A stretch of DNA of 64,000 nt from Actinomycetota bacterium (GTDB lineage: Bacteria; Actinomycetota; Aquicultoria; SURF-47), in contig QZJE01000020.1 of the NCBI GenBank assembly GCA_003599235.1, forward strand, positions 1-64,000, read 5' to 3'. Numbering within the stretch: the first letter of the stretch is position 1; the number at the start of each line of letters is the position of its first letter. The position numbers and the translations under genes are program-made. Under the pieces are notes generated by a model that saw nothing but the letters and a program-made list of their open reading frames with translations, ran no database searches and was not told where the DNA came from. Positions 37,406 to 46,459 of the stretch are shown here, one piece after another.

Positions 37406-38016
37406 TGTCTAATGAAGCAACAAATATACCAGAGGCATGCGCAGTACCAGAGCCTAGTAAAAATAATAAATCCTTACTACATTTTATTAAAGAAACATCT
37501 ATCCTATTAGTAGTAGCCTATATTTTAGCTGCCGCTTTCCAAGCATTTCTTTTTGAACCTACCGTTGTAGATATGACATCGATGTTTCCAACGATAAAAC
37601 CAAGCGACAAAGTCTTGGTTAACCGCTTTATTTACCGTTTTAAAAATCCAAGACGGGGTGATATCTTAACTTTTTCATCCAACGAATACCGTGATTACTT
37701 TAAATATGGTTTTTGGCCTACTCATGAACGAAAGATACTTATTAAGAGACTACTTGGCCTGCCAGGTGATAAAATTGAGATTAGAGAGGGAAAATTGTCG
37801 GTCAATGATAAAGTAATCAAAGAAAAGTATGTCAAACTCCCTGACACGGATAATTACGGACCCATAAAAGTTCCTGACAATAAGTTCTTTGTTATGGGAG
37901 ATAACAGAGCAGTGAGCAAAGATAGCAGGGACATCGGCCCTGTCGACAAAAAGGATATCAGGGGTAAAGCTTTTGTAATATACTGGCCGCTAAACAGAGT
38001 TCGGAGTTTATTTTAA
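37405..38016 (+). CDS. lepB: Signal peptidase I (first copy)
   Basis: 203 aa. One N-terminal membrane anchor (about 30-50), catalytic Ser in DMTSMFPTIKPSDKV near residue 60, general-base Lys in IKRLLGLPGD near 111, and the box E motif MGDNRAVSKDSRDIGPV near 163. GTG start overlaps the rplS stop by one base. Removes signal peptides from secreted proteins such as the hydrolases in this window. Confidence 0.93.
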   Translation: MSNEATNIPEACAVPEPSKNNKSLLHFIKETSILLVVAYILAAAFQAFLFEPTVVDMTSMFPTIKPSDKVLVNRFIYRFKNPRRGDILTFSSNEYRDYFKYGFWPTHERKILIKRLLGLPGDKIEIREGKLSVNDKVIKEKYVKLPDTDNYGPIKVPDNKFFVMGDNRAVSKDSRDIGPVDKKDIRGKAFVIYWPLNRVRSLF

Positions 38017-38585
38017 TGACAAGTAAGGCCTTAAAGCTAATAAAAGAGACCGTAATATTGGTTCTAATAGCATTAGTTATAACTTTTTTTATAAGGACCT
38101 ACGTAGCACATCCCTTTAAGGTGGAGATGGGTTCGATGATTCCAACCATCCAGCCCGGTGAATGGATTTTTATCGACCGATTAAGCTACCGTTTTAGGGA
38201 GCCCAAAAGAGGTGAAATTATTGTATTTGAAGCCCCCAAAGGCATCTCGCTTCCTGATACACCTTCTCTGGGATCTCTTTTTTACAACAAAAAAACACTA
38301 ATCAAACGCTTGATAGGCTTGCCTGGAGAAACAATAGAAGAAAAATCCGGGATAATTTATATAAATGGTAAAAAACTAAAAGAGACCTACACTGTTGCTG
38401 ACGACAGGGATTATCCGAAAATAAAAATTGGCAATGACGAGTATTTATTCATTGGAGACAACCGCCCTTACAGTTACGACGGGCGTGAGTTCGGTCCTAT
38501 TCCAAAGAAAGCAATTGTAGGAAGAGCAATATTTGTCTACTGGCCATTTACCAGAATCAGGCTCCTTACCCAAAATGGCAATTAA
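38016..38585 (+). CDS. lepB: Signal peptidase I (second copy)
   Basis: 189 aa, a paralogue of the preceding gene, which it overlaps by one base. N-terminal anchor (about 8-26), Ser in EMGSMIPTIQPGEW near residue 40, Lys in IKRLIGLPGE near 98 and IGDNRPYSYDGREFGPI near 149. Both copies keep the catalytic dyad, so both should be active. Confidence 0.92.
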   Translation: MTSKALKLIKETVILVLIALVITFFIRTYVAHPFKVEMGSMIPTIQPGEWIFIDRLSYRFREPKRGEIIVFEAPKGISLPDTPSLGSLFYNKKTLIKRLIGLPGETIEEKSGIIYINGKKLKETYTVADDRDYPKIKIGNDEYLFIGDNRPYSYDGREFGPIPKKAIVGRAIFVYWPFTRIRLLTQNGN

Positions 38586-39216
38586 AAAAAATGTTAAGTC
38601 AGCAACAATTGCCTCCAGATTATCTGCTTTTGATAAAAAAATCCTATCTCAAGGATTTAATTATGTAGCAGGAGTCGACGAAGCAGGCAGAGGAGCACTA
38701 GCCGGTCCTTTGGTGGCAGCTTCAGTAATTCTTCCGGCAAACTTTTACCTTAAAGGCCTAAAGGAGTGTAAACAACTGCTCGCTAGCCAAAGAGAGCAGA
38801 TGTATAACAAGCTAATTAAACAAGCCCTATGCTTTAAAGTAATCGAAATTTCTAATGTCAAGATTGATAAAAATGGTCTGCAAAAAGCCAATATCGAAGC
38901 TCTAAGACTGGCTGCCACCACACTTAGATTATCTCCTGATTTTATCTTAAGCGATGGTTTCGCTTTAGGCAGCCTAAGTACTGCTTCTCTTAGGATTATC
39001 AAAGGAGATGAAGTATCTTTAAGTATTGCCGCTGCTTCCATAATCGCTAAAGTTCACCGTGACCGTTTAATGACTCAATATAACCAGTTGTATCCTAATT
39101 ATAACTTTGATGAAAACAAAGGTTACGGAACAAAAGCCCATCTTCAGGCACTAGATGAGCATGGCCCCTGCGCAATCCACCGCCGTTCATTTAAACCCAT
39201 AAAATCACTTCAATAA
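38575..39216 (+). CDS. rnhB: Ribonuclease HII
   Basis: Removes RNA from RNA-DNA hybrids. 213 aa from ATG 38575, overlapping lepB by 11 nt. GVDEAGRGALAGPLVAA near residue 34 carries two metal ligands; further acidic residues are in ILSDGFAL and AAASIIAKVHRD. A TTG 42 nt upstream is possible but lies deep in lepB. Confidence 0.95.
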   Translation: MAIKKNVKSATIASRLSAFDKKILSQGFNYVAGVDEAGRGALAGPLVAASVILPANFYLKGLKECKQLLASQREQMYNKLIKQALCFKVIEISNVKIDKNGLQKANIEALRLAATTLRLSPDFILSDGFALGSLSTASLRIIKGDEVSLSIAAASIIAKVHRDRLMTQYNQLYPNYNFDENKGYGTKAHLQALDEHGPCAIHRRSFKPIKSLQ

Positions 39217-39274
39217 ATTTCTACTTTTTTAAAGGGTTTCACCTTCTCATTGCGAAATTAATTATTAGAGGCAA

Positions 39275-39628
39275 GTGATAAATAAAGAACTTGGAAAACA
39301 AGGTGAGGCGATGGCCTGTCTATTGTTAAAAAGACAAGGCTTTAGCATCCTTTGCCGTAACTATGCTAACAGAATAGGCGAGATTGATGTGATTGCAAAA
39401 AAAGGCAATACGCTGGTCTTTTGCGAGGTTAAAACAAGAAACAATACAAACTATGGCCAGCCTTTTGAGGCAGTTTCATCTCACAAGCAAAAAACAATTA
39501 ACCGCTTAGCATTAATGTTTCTGCAAAGACATCCTGAGTTACTCGATTATGAAATACGATTTGATGTTGTATCCATACTATTTAATGGCAAAAAACATAA
39601 CATTTTTCATATAGAAAATGCTTTCTAG
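39275..39628 (+). CDS. UPF0102 family nuclease-like protein YraN
   Basis: 117 aa. PD-(D/E)xK-like core: GKQGEAMACLLLKRQGF, NRIGEIDVIAKKGNTLVF and CEVKTRNN. Function unproven; conserved between rnhB and comM in many bacteria. GTG 39275 with a weak SD AGAGG. A small repeat-like sequence follows (39629-39660). Confidence 0.9.
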   Translation: MINKELGKQGEAMACLLLKRQGFSILCRNYANRIGEIDVIAKKGNTLVFCEVKTRNNTNYGQPFEAVSSHKQKTINRLALMFLQRHPELLDYEIRFDVVSILFNGKKHNIFHIENAF

Positions 39629-39674
39629 TTAGCTGGAAGTATGCAGTAGGAAGTTAAGACAAAAGGAGATAAAT

Positions 39675-41207
39675 ATGCTGGCGAATGTAGATAGTGCTTA
39701 TTTTATGGGGTTAGATTCATTCAGGGTAAAAGTTGAAATTGATATATCTAGGGGACTGCCTTCTTTTTGTATTGTGGGATTGCCCGATGCTGCTATTCAA
39801 GAATCAAAAGAAAGAGTCAGGGCAAGCATCATTAATTCCGAGTATGAGTTTGCCTTAAAAAAAATTACAATCAACTTAGCTCCGGCCAATATAAAAAAAG
39901 AAGGGCCTTCTTTTGATTTGCCGATTGCCATAGGAGTATTAGCTGCAACTGGTCAGTTTAAGTCGCCAATTTTAGATGATTACGTAATTGCAGGCGAGCT
40001 TTCCCTGTCGGGAAAGGTAAGAAAAATTAAAGGAGCACTCCTTATAGCAGAGTACGCCAAAACCAGCAATAAAAAAGGAGTAATTTTACCGCGCGCCAAT
40101 ACGTTAGAGGCTTCTATTATTCAAGGAATAGATATCATTGGCGTATCAAGTTTAGAGGAAACTGTCTGTTTTCTAAAGGGCGAAACAGAAATAAAAGCTA
40201 TAAGAAATCAGAGCTTACAAACAAGGCTTTCACTGAATAGCTATCCCTTTGATTTATGCGAAATAAAAGGGCAACAGCTCGCTAAGCGAGCTTTAGAGAT
40301 CGCTATTAGTGGAGGACATAATATGTTAATGATAGGCCCGCCAGGCTCGGGAAAAACTATGCTTGCAAAGCGTGCCCCCACTATCTTGCCGGATTTAAGC
40401 CCAAATGAGGCTATTGAGGTTACAAAAATATACAGCATTAGCGGTTTGCTGACAAAAACCAACTTATTAACACGCCGTCCGTTTCGTCACCCGCACCATA
40501 CGATATCGGCAGCCGGGCTGGCAGGGGGAGGAACCCACCCCAGACCAGGTGAGATCTCTTTAAGCCATCACGGAATTCTTTTTCTAGACGAGTTTGGGGA
40601 GTTTAGCAAGCACTGCTTAGAGGTGTTACGTCAGCCGTTAGAAGAAAGATCGGTAACCATTAGCCGGGCTTTAACTAGCTTGACATATCCCGCCCAGTTT
40701 ACCCTTATTGCCGCTATGAATCCATGTCCTTGCGGTTGGATGGGCGACAAACAAAGAGAGTGTATTTGCTCTAACTCCCAAATTAGAAATTACCGCCGCA
40801 AAACCTCAGGCCCCTTGCTAGACAGGATAGACATCCATATCGGACTAGCCAGATTAACTAAAGAAGAGCTTATGCAAATCAACCACACTGAAAGCTCTGT
40901 TGATATAAAAAAGAGAGTAGATATTGCCAGAGGTATCCAAAAAGAACGGTTCAAAAAATCAAATGTATCAAGTAATGCCCAAATGGGGCCAAGCCATATA
41001 AAAAAATATTGCACAACAGAGCCTAAAGCTTCTGAGTTTTTATCAAAAGCCATTGATAAACTGGGATTGACAGGCAGAAGCTACGACAAAGTAATCAAGG
41101 TCAGCCGCACAATAGCTGACTTAGCCGGCAAAGAGACAATCGGCTGCCAGGAATTAGCCGAAGCCCTACAATACCGACTACTCGATAGAGAGACTATCAA
41201 TGGATAA
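39675..41207 (+). CDS. comM: YifB/ComM family Mg-chelatase-like AAA+ ATPase
   Basis: 510 aa. An N-terminal Lon-like fold (ANVDSAYFMGLDSFRVKVE) and a central AAA+ Mg-chelatase domain with Walker A MIGPPGSGKTMLAKR near residue 217 and Walker B GILFLDEFGEF near 300. ComM is a branch-migration helicase used in natural transformation. It overlaps dprA by 8 nt; together they suggest DNA uptake or recombination ability. SD AAAGGAG. Confidence 0.94.
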   Translation: MLANVDSAYFMGLDSFRVKVEIDISRGLPSFCIVGLPDAAIQESKERVRASIINSEYEFALKKITINLAPANIKKEGPSFDLPIAIGVLAATGQFKSPILDDYVIAGELSLSGKVRKIKGALLIAEYAKTSNKKGVILPRANTLEASIIQGIDIIGVSSLEETVCFLKGETEIKAIRNQSLQTRLSLNSYPFDLCEIKGQQLAKRALEIAISGGHNMLMIGPPGSGKTMLAKRAPTILPDLSPNEAIEVTKIYSISGLLTKTNLLTRRPFRHPHHTISAAGLAGGGTHPRPGEISLSHHGILFLDEFGEFSKHCLEVLRQPLEERSVTISRALTSLTYPAQFTLIAAMNPCPCGWMGDKQRECICSNSQIRNYRRKTSGPLLDRIDIHIGLARLTKEELMQINHTESSVDIKKRVDIARGIQKERFKKSNVSSNAQMGPSHIKKYCTTEPKASEFLSKAIDKLGLTGRSYDKVIKVSRTIADLAGKETIGCQELAEALQYRLLDRETING

Positions 41208-42057
41208 CTTAAACACTTTAGGAATTCGTAAAATCAGCAAACGCAATAAAGAATATCCGGATTGTTTTAAGCATTTAGCAAATCCACCCTCGTCTTTTTT
41301 TCTTAAAGGTGTTTTAAGGCAATCCAAATATAGTCTAGCTATAGTAGGCCGCAGACGTGCTAGTCAGGAATCTCTTGCCTTTGCCAACAAAGTCGCTTAT
41401 AAGCTAGCCAATGCCGGCGTAACCATCATAAGCGGCATGGCAACCGGAGTAGACTCAGCTGCCCATCAAGGAGCCCTTAAAGCCGGAGGCTATACTATAG
41501 CAGTATTAGGTAGCGGTTTAGACATTTGCTATCCATTTTATAACCTAAAAATATTCAAGCAAATCGAAGAAACCGGCTGCCTGATGTCTGAATATCCTCC
41601 AGGCACACGCCCTTATCCAGCTAATTTTCCCAGAAGAAACAGGCTCATTAGCAGTCTGGCAGAATCTTGCTTAATTGTTGAGGCTTCGCTTAAAAGCGGC
41701 ACAATGATAACTGCAAACTTTGCAGCAGAACAAGGAAAAGATGTGCTAGTAGTTCCGGGAGCTTTCGGTGCCTCTTCTTGGCAAGGAAGCAACCAACTGA
41801 TTAAAGACGGAGCCATTGTAGTAACAAGCGTAGAAGATATTGCCGATCACTTTAATATTAAGTTAGAAAAAGATACTATTAATATAACAGCAGACGAAAA
41901 AAATGTCCTAGAACAACTTAAAGAAGCACAGCTAGATATAGATCAATTAGTAGCTAAAACCAAGTATAAAGTTTATGAGATTAGTCAACTATTAATAACA
42001 CTTGAGATAAAAGGGTTGGTCCGCAAGGACTTATCTAACAGGTATTTTGTTGTATAA
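41200..42057 (+). CDS. dprA: DNA-processing protein DprA
   Basis: Loads RecA on incoming single-stranded DNA. 285 aa, a little short. The Rossmann-like core has AIVGRRRASQESLAFA, VISGMATGVDSAAH (GMA motif), VLGSGLDICYP and YPANFPRRNRLISSL; a C-terminal winged helix (about 225-285) follows. The N-terminal SAM domain is reduced. Confidence 0.95.
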   Translation: MDNLNTLGIRKISKRNKEYPDCFKHLANPPSSFFLKGVLRQSKYSLAIVGRRRASQESLAFANKVAYKLANAGVTIISGMATGVDSAAHQGALKAGGYTIAVLGSGLDICYPFYNLKIFKQIEETGCLMSEYPPGTRPYPANFPRRNRLISSLAESCLIVEASLKSGTMITANFAAEQGKDVLVVPGAFGASSWQGSNQLIKDGAIVVTSVEDIADHFNIKLEKDTINITADEKNVLEQLKEAQLDIDQLVAKTKYKVYEISQLLITLEIKGLVRKDLSNRYFVV

Positions 42058-42074
42058 CTGCTAAAAATAAGGGG

Positions 42075-42120
42075 TTGCCTTTTTCCTAAAACTATATTAA
42101 TATTAAATAATTAGTTTTAG
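42075..42120 (+). promoter_or_regulatory. Promoter and candidate operator of the BlaI-M56 pair
   Basis: TTGCCT (42075-42080), 17-nt spacer, TAATAT (42098-42103). The inverted repeat CTAAAACTA (42086-42094) and TAGTTTTAG (42112-42120) brackets the -10, which suits autorepression by the BlaI-family protein encoded next. Confidence 0.55.
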
Positions 42121-42135
42121 TTTTTGGAGGCAATC

Positions 42136-42489
42136 ATGGCAAGGGCTAAAAAACCACAAAGCAACAAAATCGGGATAGAAGGAATCGGAAAATTAGAAGC
42201 AGATATTATGTCTGTAATCTGGAAATACAACAGAGGAATGACTGTTAGAGAGGTTTACGAAGACCTAAGACAAGGTCGCTCAATAGCTTACACAACCATA
42301 ATGACAGTCATGAACAACTTAAGCGAAAAGGGCTTACTAAACCAAGATAAAGCTGCGACAGCTTACATCTACACGCCGGCAACATCTAATATTGATGTTG
42401 CTAAATCCATCGTTGAAGCAGTTGTAGATAAGCTTTTATACGGCTCGGTTAATCCGCTAGCTTCATATTTCTTAGGTAAAGAAAAATAA
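42136..42489 (+). CDS. BlaI/MecI/CopY-family transcriptional repressor
   Basis: 117 aa. Winged helix (about 15-80) with LEADIMSVIWKYNRGMTVRE, AYTTIMTVMNNLSEKGLL and a C-terminal dimerisation segment. Such repressors are cleaved by a partner M56 metalloprotease. ATG 42136 follows SD TTGGAGG; the in-frame TTG at 42124 is part of that SD. Adjacent to an M56 gene. Target genes beyond its own promoter are unknown. Confidence 0.9.
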   Translation: MARAKKPQSNKIGIEGIGKLEADIMSVIWKYNRGMTVREVYEDLRQGRSIAYTTIMTVMNNLSEKGLLNQDKAATAYIYTPATSNIDVAKSIVEAVVDKLLYGSVNPLASYFLGKEK

Positions 42490-42518
42490 GATAAGCATAA
42501 CGGTTAGCCAGGAATAAA

Positions 42519-43574
42519 ATGAACGGGAACACCTGGTATCTGATAATCTTATTGCACTTAATTCCCAGCATAGTTTATTCGGTTTTTTTTCTATTGCTGG
42601 TTCAAACAGCTATATTCGTTTTTAAGATTAAGAACCCTACTGCCAGATGTTTTTTTTATAGCTTGCCGTTACTTAAATCCTTTTACTCGCTAGTTAAGGG
42701 AACAGATTTAGTTCATCTCCATATCGCCAAACCCTTGATTGCTTTTAAAATATACGATCCCTGGCATATATGGCCATGGCTTCAACAAAGCTGGCTTCAT
42801 ACCCGCTCTCCAATATTTTCATCAGCAGTAGCCCTTGGTTTTATAATAGCCTTGGTAATAATCATCATTCGCTGGATAGGCTTGTATTTCTTTTATAGAG
42901 CTTTAAGCCGGGAAAGCGAAGTAACCTATAAGGATGCTCCGCAACTATTTGTCACCTTAAGCAAATTATCTAAGGCTTTCGGTCTAAAAAATATGCCAAA
43001 AGTAGTGTTAACCCATAAGAAATACGCAACTCCTGTTATCATAGGTATTATTAATCCAACGCTGGTTATATCTCCCAACCTGCTGCACAAACTCAATTCA
43101 AGAGAAGTAAAAATGCTGTTAGCTCATGAGTTAGCCCATATCAAACGAAAAGATAATCTTTTGCACTGGTTCATTATGGGTATCAGGGATTTCTTATTTT
43201 TCAATCCTTTGGCCCATTTTATCGTCAGATTAATTATTAGAGAAAAAGAAAAAGCCGCCGATTTGTTAGCAGTTAAGACTCTTGATGCCAATCCGGAATC
43301 AATGGTCAAGGTAGTTTCCTCGGTTTGGTGGTTTTTGCAGGAAAGACATCTAAAACCAATGCCCTCAGGCGGCACCTCTCTTACAACCAATCAACTTGAA
43401 ATAACCAAAGGCAAAACCACTCATGAGCGGATTAAGTGGCTTCGGGTGTTTAATAAAGAAACCAATCTATCGGTTTCTAAGCTGATTCTTTATTTTGTCT
43501 TATTGACTATTTTTTACTGGATTCAACTTATTATCGCTTTTCCGTTTTTGAATAAACTCTACATAATTAACTAA
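42519..43574 (+). CDS. BlaR1-like M56 membrane metallopeptidase
   Basis: 351 aa. Several transmembrane helices (about 8-35, 105-130, 325-345) flank a zinc protease with HELAHIKRKDN near residue 205 and downstream EKEKAADLLAV near 242. There is no penicillin-binding sensor domain, so a beta-lactam stimulus is not implied. Probably cleaves the BlaI-like repressor on sensing a membrane or wall signal. Confidence 0.88.
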   Translation: MNGNTWYLIILLHLIPSIVYSVFFLLLVQTAIFVFKIKNPTARCFFYSLPLLKSFYSLVKGTDLVHLHIAKPLIAFKIYDPWHIWPWLQQSWLHTRSPIFSSAVALGFIIALVIIIIRWIGLYFFYRALSRESEVTYKDAPQLFVTLSKLSKAFGLKNMPKVVLTHKKYATPVIIGIINPTLVISPNLLHKLNSREVKMLLAHELAHIKRKDNLLHWFIMGIRDFLFFNPLAHFIVRLIIREKEKAADLLAVKTLDANPESMVKVVSSVWWFLQERHLKPMPSGGTSLTTNQLEITKGKTTHERIKWLRVFNKETNLSVSKLILYFVLLTIFYWIQLIIAFPFLNKLYIIN

Positions 43575-43591
43575 AGACTCGTTATTCGAGC

Positions 43592-43620
43592 TTCGTTATT
43601 CGTTTTCGATTTGATATTCT
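43592..43620 (+). promoter_or_regulatory. miaB promoter, leaderless type
   Basis: Extended -10 TGA-TATTCT (hexamer 43615-43620) lies 6 nt before the miaB ATG (43627). The upstream region contains two direct CGTTATTCG repeats (43580-43588 and 43594-43602), one overlapping the -35 position. Confidence 0.45.
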
Positions 43621-43626
43621 AATGGT

Positions 43627-44928
43627 ATGAAGAAATATAAGTTGATTACTTACGGCTGTCAGATGAACAGCCACGATTCAGAACGAATAGCCGGGATATT
43701 AGATAGCCTGGGTTATTTGAGTACCGATGAGAATACTGACGCCGATATTATTGTTTTTAATACATGCTGTGTTCGCAAAAATGCTGATGAACGTCTATAT
43801 GGCAATCTTGGGCACTTAAAGAAGTTAAAACAAATAAATCCCGATCTTATTATCGCAGTTGGCGGCTGCCTAGCCCAAAAAGACAAAGAAAAGATCCAGC
43901 AAGCAGTCTCTTATGTTGATTTGGTATTTGGCCCTCAAAGCATCAACCTGTTACCTGATTTGCTAGAAAATGCCCGAGAAAACAAAATATGTGCTACCGC
44001 TAAACTCGGTAACAACTGGAAGTATAACGACTCTATAAAACGCAAAAGCACATTTCAGGCATGGATTCCCATAATTACCGGCTGCAATAATTACTGTTCT
44101 TATTGCATTGTTCCTTTTGTTAGGGGGCAAGAAAAAAGCAGGCCAAAAGAAGAAATAATTACGGAGGCTGAATCGTTAGCCAAAAATGGCGTGCTAGAGG
44201 TTACTTTACTTGGGCAAAATGTTAATTCATACGGCCAAGATCTCTACTCTAAACCGCTATTTGCTGAACTGCTAAAAGAGCTTGATGAAAAATCAGGCCT
44301 TAAAAGAATAAGGTTTTTAACCAGCCACCCTAAGGATTTATCCGATTCGGTTATCAAAGTAATCGGTCAGAGCGATAAGATTTGCGAACACATTCATCTG
44401 CCGTTGCAGTCAGGTTCCAGCCGTGTCTTAAGAAAAATGAATCGCCACTACACTAAAGAGAAATATTTAGAACTAATATCTAATATCAAAAAGGAAATAC
44501 CCAGCGCAACAATAACAACCGACATCATGGTTGGGTTCCCGGGTGAAACCCAGGCAGACTTTGAAGATACTTTAGATGTAGTAGAGAAGGTCCGTTTTAG
44601 CCAGGCTTATACCTTTATCTATTCACCAAGGCCGAAAACTAAAGCATATAAGTTAAAAGAAATAGACAAAGCCGCTAAACAAAAAAGATTTAAGGAGCTG
44701 GTAGCTCTAACTGATTTGTCCGCATTAAAGACAAACCAGGACTTGGAAGGATGCACATTAGAGGTACTAGTAGAAGGCTTAAGCAAAAAGGACAAAACAT
44801 TGTTGACCAGCCGCACCAGAGGTAACCACTTAGTACATTTCTGTGGCGGAAAGTCCCTCATAGGCAAGCTTGTAAAGGTCAAAATCAACAAAGCCCACAA
44901 CTGGTATTTGACTGGAGAGAGGCTGTGA
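43627..44928 (+). CDS. miaB: tRNA-2-methylthio-N6-dimethylallyladenosine synthase
   Basis: Radical-SAM methylthiotransferase, 433 aa. The N-terminal UPF0004 domain carries cluster cysteines in TYGCQMN and NTCCVRK and a third near residue 79 (GGCLAQK). The radical SAM motif is GCNNYCSYCIV near 155, and the C-terminal TRAM domain runs from about 370. It acts on the product of miaA, encoded two genes on. No SD. Confidence 0.96.
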   Translation: MKKYKLITYGCQMNSHDSERIAGILDSLGYLSTDENTDADIIVFNTCCVRKNADERLYGNLGHLKKLKQINPDLIIAVGGCLAQKDKEKIQQAVSYVDLVFGPQSINLLPDLLENARENKICATAKLGNNWKYNDSIKRKSTFQAWIPIITGCNNYCSYCIVPFVRGQEKSRPKEEIITEAESLAKNGVLEVTLLGQNVNSYGQDLYSKPLFAELLKELDEKSGLKRIRFLTSHPKDLSDSVIKVIGQSDKICEHIHLPLQSGSSRVLRKMNRHYTKEKYLELISNIKKEIPSATITTDIMVGFPGETQADFEDTLDVVEKVRFSQAYTFIYSPRPKTKAYKLKEIDKAAKQKRFKELVALTDLSALKTNQDLEGCTLEVLVEGLSKKDKTLLTSRTRGNHLVHFCGGKSLIGKLVKVKINKAHNWYLTGERL

Positions 44929-45437
44929 GTGCTGATATTATGCTGGCTTTAGCCAAAGAAGCCATCGAAAACTTCACCTTAAACAAAAAAATAATTATCC
45001 CTGCTGACGAGTTACCGGATATCCTTAAAAAACCTGGTGCTTGTTTTGTTTCCTTAAAACTTAACGGTCAGCTTAGGGGTTGCATTGGAACCATTATGCC
45101 CACTGAAATAACTTTAGCTCAAGAAATCATTACCAATGCTATCAATGCAGCCACAAATGATTATCGTTTTGCTCCTGTAAGCCAAAAAGAACTAAACGAG
45201 CTCGCTATATCGATAGATGTTCTTAGCCCAATGGAAAAAATAAACGATATTTCGCAACTTAACCCCAAAACCTATGGTGTTTACGTAAAAAAAGGGTTTC
45301 ATTCCGGGCTGCTGCTGCCCGACCTCGAAGGGGTTAATGCCGCAGAAGAACAATTAAGGATTGCTAAACTAAAAGCAGGGCTGAAAGAAGATGAGCCCAC
45401 CGAGATCTACCGCTTTAAAGTAGAGCGCTTCAAATGA
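44925..45437 (+). CDS. AMMECR1 domain protein (AmmeMemoRadiSam system A-type)
   Basis: 170 aa with the signature LRGCIGTI near residue 45 and LAISIDVLSPM near 95. In many genomes AMMECR1 pairs with Memo and a radical SAM protein; neither is in this window. GTG start overlaps miaB by 4 nt, and its stop overlaps miaA by 4 nt, so it is embedded in a tRNA-modification operon. Function unknown. Confidence 0.88.
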   Translation: MSADIMLALAKEAIENFTLNKKIIIPADELPDILKKPGACFVSLKLNGQLRGCIGTIMPTEITLAQEIITNAINAATNDYRFAPVSQKELNELAISIDVLSPMEKINDISQLNPKTYGVYVKKGFHSGLLLPDLEGVNAAEEQLRIAKLKAGLKEDEPTEIYRFKVERFK

Positions 45438-46363
45438 ACAAACTATTAGCTATTGTCGGTCCAACCGCGACAGGTAAAACCGAGCTAGCTATAAATGTGG
45501 CTAAACAAATCAATGCAGAAATAGTCTCAGCTGATTCCATGCTGGTATACAAAGAATTAAATATCGGAGTTGCCAAACCATCAAGGCAACAAAGAAACAT
45601 GATTGCTCACCATCTTATAGATATTGCATGCTTTAAAGAGGCCTTTAGCGCAGGCAAATACCAGAAACTAGCCAGACAGGCCATTGAAGACATCTTAGCA
45701 CGTCATAAGACTCCACTTCTTACAGGAGGAACTGGCTTATATGTACGAGCAGCCATAGATAAACTTAATTTTCCAAAAGGCCAGACAGACTCAGAAATAA
45801 GGAAGAGTCTTGAAAAAGAAGCCTTAGAAGAAGGCACAGCTAAATTATATTGTAAGCTAAAGAAACTAGATCCTGAAGCAGCCGCATCTATTGAGACAAA
45901 TAATAAGCGAAGGATAATTCGAGCTTTAGAGGTTATCAAGACAACGGGAAAGAAATTTTCGGATTATCAAACAAATTGGGATAACTACCGGTCTATCTAT
46001 AACACCACGTTAGTTGGATTATCTCTTGACCGTCAGGAACTATATACAAGAATAAACCACCGCGTAGACAGAATGATTAAAGATGGGTTAATCGATGAAA
46101 CCAAGCTTTTGCTCAAGCAATCCTTTAAGACCAGCTTAACAGCTAAACAAGCTTTAGGTTATAAAGAAATTCTAGAATACTTAGAAGAAAAGACTTCTCT
46201 TGATGAGGCAATTGGGGTGATAAAAAAAAGAACTAGAAATTACGCTAAACGCCAGGTAACATGGTTTAAAAAAGACCCTCGTATTCATTGGGTTAATATC
46301 AAGGGTAAAAATATCAAACAAACAACTGCAGAAATCATAGACTTGTATTATAAAAAATGCTAG
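45434..46363 (+). CDS. miaA: tRNA dimethylallyltransferase
   Basis: Adds isopentenyl to A37 of tRNAs reading UNN codons, the substrate for MiaB. 309 aa. P-loop VGPTATGKTELA at residue 8, SADSMLVYKELNIGVAKPS near 35, and GGTGLYVRA near 97. A terminator follows the gene. Confidence 0.97.
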   Translation: MNKLLAIVGPTATGKTELAINVAKQINAEIVSADSMLVYKELNIGVAKPSRQQRNMIAHHLIDIACFKEAFSAGKYQKLARQAIEDILARHKTPLLTGGTGLYVRAAIDKLNFPKGQTDSEIRKSLEKEALEEGTAKLYCKLKKLDPEAAASIETNNKRRIIRALEVIKTTGKKFSDYQTNWDNYRSIYNTTLVGLSLDRQELYTRINHRVDRMIKDGLIDETKLLLKQSFKTSLTAKQALGYKEILEYLEEKTSLDEAIGVIKKRTRNYAKRQVTWFKKDPRIHWVNIKGKNIKQTTAEIIDLYYKKC

Positions 46364-46376
46364 AATAATCTTCCTG

Positions 46377-46403
46377 CCCGAAGAAGTTTTTCGGGTTTTT
46401 TTT
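46377..46403 (+). terminator. Intrinsic terminator after miaA
   Basis: CCCGAA (46377-46382) pairs with TTCGGG (46390-46395), followed by a run of eight T residues. It ends the miaB-AMMECR1-miaA transcript. The next 45 nt include CTTGCCGAAGCGTCAAGCAAAGGCAG, a repeat-like sequence. Confidence 0.85.
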
Positions 46404-46459
46404 ATCCGTAGGATAACCTTGCCGAAGCGTCAAGCAAAGGCAGGTGATGAGGGAAAATA

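Noticed and set aside
7329-39264. Shared ATTGCGAAATTAATTA upstream of recA (about 7331-7346) and yraN (about 39249-39264)
   Set aside because: A single short AT-rich match with no symmetry or regulatory position in common; may be chance or a repeat remnant.
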